DNA of 64,000 bases from Duganella sp. BJB480 (GTDB lineage: Bacteria > Pseudomonadota > Gammaproteobacteria > Burkholderiales > Burkholderiaceae_D), in assembly GCA_003416985.1 (NCBI GenBank), contig QVIN01000006.1:434001-498000 (forward strand), given 5' to 3'. This document shows, piece by piece, positions 45,557 to 53,089 of this stretch (position 1 is the first letter of the stretch; every line of letters starts with the position of its first letter). The translations under genes were made by a program, and so were the position numbers. The notes beneath the pieces were generated by a model. It did no database searches and had not been told where the DNA came from. It saw only the letters and a program-made list of their open reading frames with translations.

Positions 45557-48076
45557 GTGAAGATCTCCACCCGCCTCAAGCTGGCCCAGGTCATCTGCAT
45601 CGTGCTGCTGGCGATCATGGCGGTGGTGTTCGCCAGGACGGCGGGCGCCATGCGGCACGAGATCGCCAAGGCCGAGATCACCTTCGAGGTGCTGCGCGGC
45701 GCCGCCTCGCTGCGCTACCTGTCGCTCGAATACGTGCAGCACCACCTGGCGCGCACCCGCGCGCAGTGGCTGCAGCGCCACCAGTCGCTGCGCCGGGTGA
45801 TCGCGGCCGACGGCGGCTTCGACGGCGAGGACGAGCTGGCGCTGCTGCGCGACATCCGCGAGCGCCACCAGTCGCTCGGCGGCCTGTTCGACGAGCTGCA
45901 GGCGGTGCAGGGCGAGTTCGTCCGCACGCCGGAGCGCGCCGCGATCCTGCGCGAGCTGGAGGCGCGCCTGTCGGGCCTGATGATGAACCGGGCCCAGGCG
46001 ATGATGTCGGACGCCGAGGACCTGGCGCGCCAGAGCCGCGCCAACATGCTGGCCGCGCAGTCGGACCTGGTGCTGGCCGGCGCCGTGCTGGCCGGGCTGG
46101 TGCTGCTGGTGGTGCTGGGCGCGATGGGCCTGACCATCCGCAGCGTCAGCAAGCCGCTGATGCGGCTGCACCGGGCCACCGAGGTGGTCGGCTCGGGCCG
46201 GCTGGACGTGGCGCTGGACGTGCGCGCGGACGACGAGATCGGCAGCCTGGCGCGCGCCTTCGACGGCATGGTCGAGCGGCTGCGCCAGACCACCGTCTCG
46301 CGCGACGAGCTGATCCGCGCGAACGCGACCATGCAGCGCGAGATCGCCGAGCGGATGGCGGCCGAGAGCCGGGTGGTGGCCCAGCTGGCGCGCATGAGCC
46401 TGCTCCACCAGATCACCCGCTCGATCGGCGAGCGGCAGGACCTGCCCAGCATCTTCCAGGTGGTGGTGCGCTGCCTGGAGGACCAGCTGCCGATCGCCTT
46501 CGGCGCCATCTGCCTGTACCAGGACGGCGAGTTGGTGGTCAGCTGCGTCGGCCTGCGCAGCCAGCCGTTGTCGGTGGCGATGGGCATGGAGGAGGCGGCC
46601 AAGATCGCCATCGACGAGAACGGTTTGTCGCGCTGCGTGCGCGGGCAGCTGGTGTACGAGCCGGACATCCGCCGGGTCGACTTCCCGTTCCCGCGCCGGC
46701 TGGCCGGGGCCGGCATGGGCTCGATCGTGCTGGCGCCGCTGCTGGCCGAGAGCACGGTGTTCGGCGTGCTGGTGGTGGCGCGCGCCGAGCCGGGCGCGTT
46801 CTCCAGCACCGACTGCGAGTTCCTGCGCCAGCTCAGCGAGCACGTGGCGCTGGCCGCCAACCAGGCCAGGCTGTACGGCGAGCTGCAGCGCGCCTACGAC
46901 GACCTGCACCAGAGCCAGGTGCAGGTGACCAAGCAGGAACGGCTGCGCGCGCTGGGGCAGATGGCCAGCGGCATCGCGCACGACATCAACAACGCCATCT
47001 CGCCGATCGGCCTGTACGCGGAGTCGCTGCTGGAGACCGAGCAGGGCCTGAGCGAGAACGGCCGCGCCTGCCTGCAGGTGATCGAGCGCGCCATCGACGA
47101 CGTCGCCTCGACGGTGGCGCGCATGCGCGAGTTCTACCGCCAGCGCGAGCCGCAGCTCAACCACAGCACGGTCAACGTCAACCTGATGATCCAGCACGTG
47201 GTGGACCTGACGCGCGCGCGCTGGTCGGACATGCCGCAGCAGCGCGGCATCGTGATCGAGATGCGGCAGGAGCTGGGCGAGGAGCTGCCGGCCATCCTCG
47301 GGGTCGAGGGCGAGATCCGCGAGGCGCTGACCAACCTGATCTTCAACGCGGTGGACGCCATGCCGGACGGCGGCGCGGTGACGCTGCGCACCGGCTACCT
47401 GGAGCGGCTGGACGACGGCAGCGGCCCGTACGTGCTGGTGGAGGTGGCCGACACCGGCGCCGGCATGGACGAGGCGACCCAGCGCCGCTGCCTGGAGCCG
47501 TTCTTCACCACCAAGGGCGAGCGCGGCACCGGGCTGGGGCTGGCCACGGTGTACGGCATGACCGAGCGGCACGGCGCGCGCATCGCCATCGCCTCGCGGC
47601 TGAACCAGGGCACGGCGGTCAGGATGTACTTCCCGGTGGCGCCGGCGCTGCCGGCCGGGGCGGCGCCGGCGCCGGTGCTGGCGCCCGGCCCCGGGCTGCG
47701 GATCCTGGTGGTGGACGACGACCCCAACGTGCTCGGTTCGCTGGAAACCATCCTCGGCCTGGACGGCCACGAGGTCACCCGGGCCGACGGCGGCCAGGCC
47801 GGCATCGACGCCTTCTGCGCGGCCGAGCAGGCGGGGCAGGGGTTCGCGGTGGTGATCACCGACCTGGGCATGCCGTACGTGGACGGGCGCAAGGTGGCCG
47901 AGACGGTCAAGCGGGTGGCGCCGGCCACGCCGGTGATCCTGCTGACCGGCTGGGGCCAGCGCCTGATCCCCGACAGCGGCGAGGCGCCGGTGCACGTGGA
48001 CCAGGTGCTGAGCAAGCCGCCCAAGCTGCGCGAGCTGCGGCTGGCGCTGGCCAAGTGCGTGGAGTTGCTGGGTTAG
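45557..48076 (+). CDS. membrane sensor histidine kinase with HAMP, GAF and C-terminal receiver
   Basis: An 839-residue hybrid kinase. Membrane segments at about 8-28 and 174-196 bound a helical periplasmic domain. HAMP follows (about 195-250), then GAF (about 290-450), a dimerisation domain with the phospho-acceptor His in MASGIAHDINNAISPI, HATPase_c (NLIFNAVDAMPDGG, FFTTKGERGTGLGLATVYG) and a receiver (about 700-830, ILVVDDDPNVLGSL, ITDLGMPYVDG). Start is GTG at 45557, after TAGGGA. Likely partner of the substrate-binding protein encoded just upstream. Confidence 0.92.
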   Translation: MKISTRLKLAQVICIVLLAIMAVVFARTAGAMRHEIAKAEITFEVLRGAASLRYLSLEYVQHHLARTRAQWLQRHQSLRRVIAADGGFDGEDELALLRDIRERHQSLGGLFDELQAVQGEFVRTPERAAILRELEARLSGLMMNRAQAMMSDAEDLARQSRANMLAAQSDLVLAGAVLAGLVLLVVLGAMGLTIRSVSKPLMRLHRATEVVGSGRLDVALDVRADDEIGSLARAFDGMVERLRQTTVSRDELIRANATMQREIAERMAAESRVVAQLARMSLLHQITRSIGERQDLPSIFQVVVRCLEDQLPIAFGAICLYQDGELVVSCVGLRSQPLSVAMGMEEAAKIAIDENGLSRCVRGQLVYEPDIRRVDFPFPRRLAGAGMGSIVLAPLLAESTVFGVLVVARAEPGAFSSTDCEFLRQLSEHVALAANQARLYGELQRAYDDLHQSQVQVTKQERLRALGQMASGIAHDINNAISPIGLYAESLLETEQGLSENGRACLQVIERAIDDVASTVARMREFYRQREPQLNHSTVNVNLMIQHVVDLTRARWSDMPQQRGIVIEMRQELGEELPAILGVEGEIREALTNLIFNAVDAMPDGGAVTLRTGYLERLDDGSGPYVLVEVADTGAGMDEATQRRCLEPFFTTKGERGTGLGLATVYGMTERHGARIAIASRLNQGTAVRMYFPVAPALPAGAAPAPVLAPGPGLRILVVDDDPNVLGSLETILGLDGHEVTRADGGQAGIDAFCAAEQAGQGFAVVITDLGMPYVDGRKVAETVKRVAPATPVILLTGWGQRLIPDSGEAPVHVDQVLSKPPKLRELRLALAKCVELLG

Positions 48077-48112
48077 TGCTTCGGCGAGGCGGCCAGGCTT
48101 GGCGGCGGCGCG

Positions 48113-48592
48113 CTAACCGTGCAACTCCCAGAACCAATATTCCTTGGAATTGAAGTAGCACCCCGAGCCGCAAGCCAGGTAGCCGCCGGCGCCGGGTGTG
48201 ATGATGTCGATGTGGCCGCCGTGGCCATTGAGATAGGACGGGATTTGGAAAAAGGAAATCACCCCGCTGCGGCTGCCGATTCCGGCTCCGACTGACTTCC
48301 TGTCGAACTTCTCCGGCGCACCAAACAACGACTTCATCGCCAGCAACTTGGACAGACTACCTTGCCCCGGTTCTATGCGCTGGCCCTTGTGCGGCCCCTT
48401 TTTGATGGCGATACGACCGGGGATGCGAACGCCGGTCTTGATGAGCGCCAAGCTCATGCGAATGGCGCAGGTGTTCTCGTAGGCAGCGTTCTTTATCAGG
48501 TCATCCCATCCGATTTCCTGAAACAACTGTGCCTTGTCGATGGTGTCGTGGGGTGGGTAGTTCCGTTCCAGCGCATGGAATTGCGGGCGCAT
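48113..48592 (-). CDS. T6SS amidase effector, Tae4 family
   Basis: A product of 159 residues from ATG 48592, chosen for GGAGG 6 bases upstream. NTCAIRMSLAL carries the catalytic Cys42, and GHGGHIDIITPG carries His127. The CGSGC pair (141, 145) corresponds to the C-terminal Cys pair of the family. Tae4 enzymes cleave the gamma-D-Glu-mDAP bond of peptidoglycan in rival cells after type VI delivery. No secretion signal is present, as expected. The immunity gene is immediately upstream. No T6SS structural gene, hcp or vgrG occurs in the window. Confidence 0.85.
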   Translation of the reverse strand: MRPQFHALERNYPPHDTIDKAQLFQEIGWDDLIKNAAYENTCAIRMSLALIKTGVRIPGRIAIKKGPHKGQRIEPGQGSLSKLLAMKSLFGAPEKFDRKSVGAGIGSRSGVISFFQIPSYLNGHGGHIDIITPGAGGYLACGSGCYFNSKEYWFWELHG

Positions 48593-48612
48593 ATGGCCTC
48601 CGTCAAGTAGTG

Positions 48613-48987
48613 TCAATCACATGGGAATCGCTTTTTCAATTGTTCGATGATGAGTTTCCCGGCGTTCTGCTGGAGCGTATCCTGCGGCAGCTTTCGAAGA
48701 GCGTGGGCAAGCTCGGCATCAATCTCGACGGACTTGACGAGGCCCTTGTCGCACCATTGCGTGCCCTGTGCGGCATCAGCGACGCCGGCGACATAACCGA
48801 GCGCAAGCTCTCGCTCGACCATCATTTTGGTGGTCTGTTGTCCGAGTGGGATGTCCTTACCGTTGAAAAAGCGCTGGACGAACTCCTGCCCGCTCATGCG
48901 AGGAACCGGCTTCCATGATTCCGCAGCGGCTGCGGGCTGTTGGCTGAGCATTGCGACGGCACCGACAATCGCGAAAAGGTTCCCCAT
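48613..48987 (-). CDS. T6SS amidase immunity protein, Tai4 (Rap1a/Tai) family
   Basis: A product of 124 residues from ATG 48987 (GGAGG upstream). The signal peptide (MGNLFAIVGAVAMLSQ..AAAAE) sends it to the periplasm, where it would bind and block Tae4. The mature part fits the Rap1a/Tai pattern: SGQEFVQRFFNG, LALGYVAGVADAAQGTQWC, and a C-terminal Cys (KKRFPCD) likely bonded to that Cys. It precedes the effector gene with a 20-bp gap. Base composition of this pair is visibly lower in GC than the flanks. Confidence 0.82.
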   Translation of the reverse strand: MGNLFAIVGAVAMLSQQPAAAAESWKPVPRMSGQEFVQRFFNGKDIPLGQQTTKMMVERELALGYVAGVADAAQGTQWCDKGLVKSVEIDAELAHALRKLPQDTLQQNAGKLIIEQLKKRFPCD

Positions 48988-49239
48988 AGTGACCTCCATT
49001 GAGTTTGACTTTAGCTCTGCGGGATTTTGATGTATTGATATTGGACAGTACCTTGTTGACGGACCTTCAGTCATTCTTTCCCGACCTATGCTGTGGTTTA
49101 ATTTGCCTGGACACTTCGATCGGTGTAAATCCCCAACTCAGGGGCAATACATGCAAGCAAGAAAGCGCAAAATTTTCTGCGGCTCCGGAGGTGGTCTAGT
49201 AAGTAGAGAAACCATCCACAACAAAGAAAGAGGTTTCCT

Positions 49240-50142
49240 GTGATTGAATCGTTGATCAAAAATCTGAACCAAGATATTGCGTTGCTTCAACGCCGTATTG
49301 AACGAGATAAAGATGTAGGGTTCTACGACACGTCGAGAATGTTGGAATCTATGTCGATTCAGCTCTTCAGGGTGTTAGGCATCGCAGAGCTAAAAAGCAA
49401 AAATCAAATTAAAGTGAATTTCCCTGCTATCGATTCTGCCGACGACAACGCCCGCATTGCGTTGCAAGTGACGTCGGTCGCAGATGCGAAGAAGATCAAG
49501 GACACTATTGAGATGTTCGAGAAGCAGGACGCAAACGGAAAATCCCTGAAAGGCAGCTACGACACGCTATACATTTTTGGATTCTGTAAAACGTCAAGTG
49601 TGAAGACACGGGACTATTGTCAGGTCATTGATCCAGGTTTCCTCTTAAACGAGTTGATAGAGCACGACGACGAAGGAAAAGTGCAGTTGGTGATCAACGC
49701 AATCCGTCGTCACCTGGACTATTCATCGCTCCATCCTTATGCAGATATCGACTGTCTGAAGATCTTGTTGAGTCACATCGGCCGAAACGCTATCCGGCAC
49801 TACATGTCCTGTGAAGGGGATGTGCATGCCATGACCAAGGGCCTTAACGAAGTTTCGGAGCTTATTGGTAAAGGCTCGATCGATGGCAAGTCCAAATCAA
49901 AGGCTCTGCATGAATTCACTGATCAAAAGATCGCGAAGTTTTTGCGTGGCGTACTGGATCAGATCGGCGGTATCACGGCAATCGTCCATAAAGCTAGCCG
50001 AGATGATGGTTTTGTCTGCTTGAGTTCGCAGAATATGCAGGCTCTCGACAAGCGGAAGCAGGCCATTGCGGAGTCGGCTGAGAACATCGCAAAGCTCTAC
50101 GGCATTGACGTACCGCTGGCTATGCACCGCAGGGACGACTGA
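49240..50142 (+). CDS. SMEK-domain protein, unknown effector part
   Basis: A 300-residue protein starting at GTG 49240 (AAAGAGG upstream). Residues about 1-115 match the SMEK domain pattern. An N-terminal helical part (LLQRRIERDKDVGFYDTSRM, then FRVLGI) is followed by FPAIDSADDNARIALQVTS and KKIKDTIEMF, then a hydrophobic strand (YDTLYIFGF). SMEK domains are found at the N-terminus of proteins in phage-defence and other conflict systems and resemble restriction-nuclease-like folds. The C-terminal 180 residues are helical and not recognised. It is much AT-richer than the neighbours, which suggests transfer, and it stands beside the Tae4/Tai4 pair. It may be a single-gene defence factor. Confidence 0.65.
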   Translation: MIESLIKNLNQDIALLQRRIERDKDVGFYDTSRMLESMSIQLFRVLGIAELKSKNQIKVNFPAIDSADDNARIALQVTSVADAKKIKDTIEMFEKQDANGKSLKGSYDTLYIFGFCKTSSVKTRDYCQVIDPGFLLNELIEHDDEGKVQLVINAIRRHLDYSSLHPYADIDCLKILLSHIGRNAIRHYMSCEGDVHAMTKGLNEVSELIGKGSIDGKSKSKALHEFTDQKIAKFLRGVLDQIGGITAIVHKASRDDGFVCLSSQNMQALDKRKQAIAESAENIAKLYGIDVPLAMHRRDD

Positions 50143-50338
50143 CGCTGCTCTAGCCGCAGTCGATAGCGTTAGGAGCCACGGCAATCGTGAGCGAGCCGGG
50201 ACTTTACTTGGACTTGATGTGGGGACGCATTGAACGACCGCATGGATGCGGGCAAGACTTCGGTCAGTGGGCAGGGCAACGCCGCCAACAAGGAGAACAA
50301 CGGTATGTTGGCGGCGTAGTTGTAGGCGCGCCGGCCCC
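50143..50338. other. intergenic segment at the right edge of the AT-rich islet
   Basis: It contains an 11-bp inverted repeat (CGCCGCCAACA at 50280-50290 and TGTTGGCGGCG at 50306-50316, 15-base loop) lying just past the sulfotransferase stop. No T-run follows, so it is only a possible terminator or RNA end. I see no gene in this segment. Confidence 0.5.
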
Positions 50339-51454
50339 TCAGTCTGCCGGCTCGAACGCGGCCGGGTCGAGCTGGTCCAGCGTGACGAGCTGCTCGCGGC
50401 CGCTCGGCGCCGGCTGGGACGTCAGCCGCGCGCGCAGGCGGGCCAGGTAGTCGGCGCGGCTGCGGCGCAGTGCGTAGTCGCGGAAGTTGCTCTGTTCGAG
50501 GTCGCGCCAGGCCTGCTCGCGCCCGCTGACCGACTTGGCCGCGGCCTGCTCGCGCCGCGCCGGCGTCAGCTGCGCGTCGCCGGCCGCCAGCCGGGTGTAG
50601 CCGTAGCGGTCCATGTAGTCGCCGGTCAGCGTCTCGATCACGTTGATCTCGTCGAGCGTGAGCTGCTGCTTGAACTTGTCGATGTTGGCGGCGATCGGCG
50701 GGTAGCAGTTGGACGACCACAGCGCCGACATCTGCGACAGCTGGCGCGCCTCGCGCGAGCCGGCCACGTCCAGCATCTGCGGCAGGAACTCGAGGCCCAG
50801 GAAGGCGCACAGCGCCTCCAGCGTGTGCTGCTGCTGCGACAGGAAGTCCTCGTAGCGGATGGTCAGCACGCGCTCGGGCCACTGCTGCATCACGCGGTCG
50901 GCCGCCTGGTGCGCGGCCAGCCAGGTCTCGGCGTTGAGCAGGGTGTCGAAGTCGTGGATGATGGCGCGGTTCATCGACGCCACCTGCGCGCGCGGATCGC
51001 GCACCACGTTGACGAACACCATGTCCGGCAGCAGCGTCATCAGCTCTTGCGCGTAGTGCACGCTGTCGAGCGACTTGTCCATCACCACCCGCGCGCCTTG
51101 CTTCTCGCCCGCGCGCAGCAGCAGTTCCCACACCACGCGGTGGATGCTGCGCGGCTGGTTGCGCAGCGTCTCGAAGATCTCGACCGGATCGAACACCACC
51201 TCCGGCCACTTGACCATGCTCACCGCCTGCAGGCCGACCACGTCGACCACCAGGTTGAAGTAGGCGCGGTCGTCGCGCAGGTCGCCGTACAGCGGCAGCA
51301 GCGGCATCATGTCGACGATGTGCAGCGGGTAGGGCGAGTAGAACTGCGGCGACATGTTGAGCCGCAGCCGCAGCGCGTGGCTGCCGCAGCGGCGCAGCGG
51401 GATCATCATCGCCGGACGCGGGCGCTGGCTGCTTGAAGTGTTCTGCATGGTCAT
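50339..51454 (-). CDS. PAPS-dependent sulfotransferase
   Basis: A product of 371 residues from ATG 51454, whose ATGA overlaps the stop of the DHH gene. The 5'-phosphosulfate loop is MMIPLRRCGSHALRLRL at about 16-32, and the 3'-phosphate loop is VFVNVVRDPRAQVASM. This is the Sulfotransfer_1/3 fold. The family moves sulfate from PAPS to a hydroxyl or amine of a small molecule, lipid or polysaccharide; the acceptor is unknown. Genes for making PAPS (cysC) and a phosphoesterase that could destroy PAP lie in the same operon. The upstream in-frame extension is not used. Confidence 0.85.
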   Translation of the reverse strand: MTMQNTSSSQRPRPAMMIPLRRCGSHALRLRLNMSPQFYSPYPLHIVDMMPLLPLYGDLRDDRAYFNLVVDVVGLQAVSMVKWPEVVFDPVEIFETLRNQPRSIHRVVWELLLRAGEKQGARVVMDKSLDSVHYAQELMTLLPDMVFVNVVRDPRAQVASMNRAIIHDFDTLLNAETWLAAHQAADRVMQQWPERVLTIRYEDFLSQQQHTLEALCAFLGLEFLPQMLDVAGSREARQLSQMSALWSSNCYPPIAANIDKFKQQLTLDEINVIETLTGDYMDRYGYTRLAAGDAQLTPARREQAAAKSVSGREQAWRDLEQSNFRDYALRRSRADYLARLRARLTSQPAPSGREQLVTLDQLDPAAFEPAD

Positions 51455-52437
51455 TCTTTCTGAAGGATAAGGTCTTGCGGGGTGGTGAAGTAGCGGCGGA
51501 AGCTGTCCATGAAGCGGCCCAGCTCGGACGCCGGCAGGCGGTTGATGCCGGCGGCGGCCTTGCGTCCGCCGCCGCTGTCGAATTGCTGGCAGAAGCCGCA
51601 GGCGCTGTGCGCCAGCGGCGCGCCGGAGCGCACGCTGACCAGGTAGCTGCCGTCGTCGCGCTCGTTGAGCACGGCGAACGAGGCGCCGCTGCGCGCGGCC
51701 GCCAGCTGGTTGGCCAGCACGCCGCTGACGCGGCGCGCCCAGGCGCTGGCCGGCAGGATGTAGACCGCGCCGGCGTCGAGCTCGGCGTGCGGGCGCAGGC
51801 CCTGCAGGCGCGCGCAGTCGTCGCGGTAGCCGTCGCACAGCATGCGGTAGATCTCGCTGTCGGCGATGAAGTCCAGCGGCTGCGCGTAGGCGCCCAGCGC
51901 GCGGTACAGCGCGGCCGGCGCGATGTGCAGGTCGTGCTCGCTCTCGCCGTAGGCGTTGTAGTTGACCACCCGGCCCAGCTGGGCCAGCGCGGCCACGGCG
52001 GCGGCGTCCAGCCCGAGCTGCCCGGCCAGCTGCTGCGCCGGCCCGTCCAGGTTGTCGCCGAAGGCCGCCGCCACCGCCCACGGCCGCCGCCGGCCGGCGA
52101 GGTGGCGGTCCACCAGGATGCTGGTGCAGACCTCGGGCGAACCGTCGCAGTGCAGCCGCAGGCGCGGATGGGCGAAGGCGCAGTCGGCCGAGTGGTGGTC
52201 GAAATACTCGACCGCCGCGCCGCCGTCGAGCACGCGGCGCAGCGCGGCGGCGTTGCAGTCGAGCGAGACGTCCAGCACCGTCACCTGGCCGCCGCAGCCG
52301 TGCGGCACCCGCTGCAGCAGCTCGATCTCGCGCTTGACGCCGGTGATCAGCTCGGCCTGCCGCGGCGTGTCCAGGCGCAGCTGGTGCAGCGCGAAGATGC
52401 CGTCGGCGTCGCCGTTGAAGACGTCGTAGTGCGTCAT
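51451..52437 (-). CDS. DHH-family phosphoesterase, possible PAP phosphatase
   Basis: A 328-residue protein. The DHH motif is YFDHHSADCAF (Asp80-His81-His82), with NGDADGIFAL near the N-terminus as motif I and the C-terminal DHHA1 motif as SGGGRKAAAG. The usual GGGH is GGGR here. Relatives include NrnA, which hydrolyses both nano-RNA and 3'-phosphoadenosine 5'-phosphate (PAP). Its position between cysC and the sulfotransferase leads me to infer PAP hydrolysis, removing the inhibitory by-product. It overlaps the sulfotransferase start and begins 7 bp after cysC. Confidence 0.85.
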   Translation of the reverse strand: MTHYDVFNGDADGIFALHQLRLDTPRQAELITGVKREIELLQRVPHGCGGQVTVLDVSLDCNAAALRRVLDGGAAVEYFDHHSADCAFAHPRLRLHCDGSPEVCTSILVDRHLAGRRRPWAVAAAFGDNLDGPAQQLAGQLGLDAAAVAALAQLGRVVNYNAYGESEHDLHIAPAALYRALGAYAQPLDFIADSEIYRMLCDGYRDDCARLQGLRPHAELDAGAVYILPASAWARRVSGVLANQLAAARSGASFAVLNERDDGSYLVSVRSGAPLAHSACGFCQQFDSGGGRKAAAGINRLPASELGRFMDSFRRYFTTPQDLILQKE

Positions 52438-52444
52438 GGCCGGC

Positions 52445-53074
52445 TCAGACGAAGCGGCGCGCCAGCTGCTGGAACAGGCGGTCGCACGACTGCTCCAGCG
52501 ACAGCATGCCGGTGTCGAGCGACAGCGCCGGCGCCAGCGGCGGCTCGTACGGCGCCGACACGCCGGTGAACTCCGGGATCAGCCCGGCCCGGGCCTTCTT
52601 GTACAGGCCCTTGGGGTCGCGCGCCTCGCACACGTCGGCCGAGGTGCTGATGTGGGTCTCGAGGAAGTTGTCGGCGCCGATGATCTGGCGCGCCATCTCG
52701 CGGTCCTGGCGCAGCGGCGAGATGAAGGCGCAGATCACCATCAGGCCGGCGTCGTTCATCATGCGCGCCACCTCGGCGCTGCGGCGGATGTTCTCCTGGC
52801 GGTCGGCCGGCGAGAAGCCCAGGTCGCGGTTCAGGTGGTGGCGCAGGTTGTCGCCGTCGAGCACGTAGGCCGGGTGGCCGGCCTGCACCAGCTTGTCCTC
52901 CAGCGCGCTGGCCAGCGTCGACTTGCCCGCGCCGCTCAGGCCGGTCAGCCAGATGGTGGCGGCGCGCTGCCCGGCTTGCCGCCAGCGCGCCTCGGGCGCG
53001 ACCTGGCTGCCGTGCCAGAAGATGTGGGGCGTGGCGCGCACGGCCGTGTCGTCGATCTTGTCCAGCTTACCCAT
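52445..53074 (-). CDS. cysC: adenylyl-sulfate (APS) kinase
   Basis: A 209-residue kinase making PAPS from APS and ATP. The Walker A motif is GLSGAGKST at 45-53, then VLDGDNLRHHLNRDLGFSP, RRSAEVARMMNDAGLMVICAFISP and GLYKKARAGLIPEFTGV, all intact. An N-terminal extension of about 35 residues is like that of NodQ/CysC stand-alone enzymes. No cysD/cysN sulfurylase is present here, so APS must come from elsewhere. Fifteen bp after the chemoreceptor gene with its own GGAGG. Confidence 0.94.
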   Translation of the reverse strand: MGKLDKIDDTAVRATPHIFWHGSQVAPEARWRQAGQRAATIWLTGLSGAGKSTLASALEDKLVQAGHPAYVLDGDNLRHHLNRDLGFSPADRQENIRRSAEVARMMNDAGLMVICAFISPLRQDREMARQIIGADNFLETHISTSADVCEARDPKGLYKKARAGLIPEFTGVSAPYEPPLAPALSLDTGMLSLEQSCDRLFQQLARRFV

Positions 53075-53089
53075 TGCGATTCCTCCGTT

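Noticed and set aside
50169..51209. Alternative minus-strand frame running past the sulfotransferase stop
   Set aside because: It is a shifted frame of the sulfotransferase with low-complexity composition and no family match.
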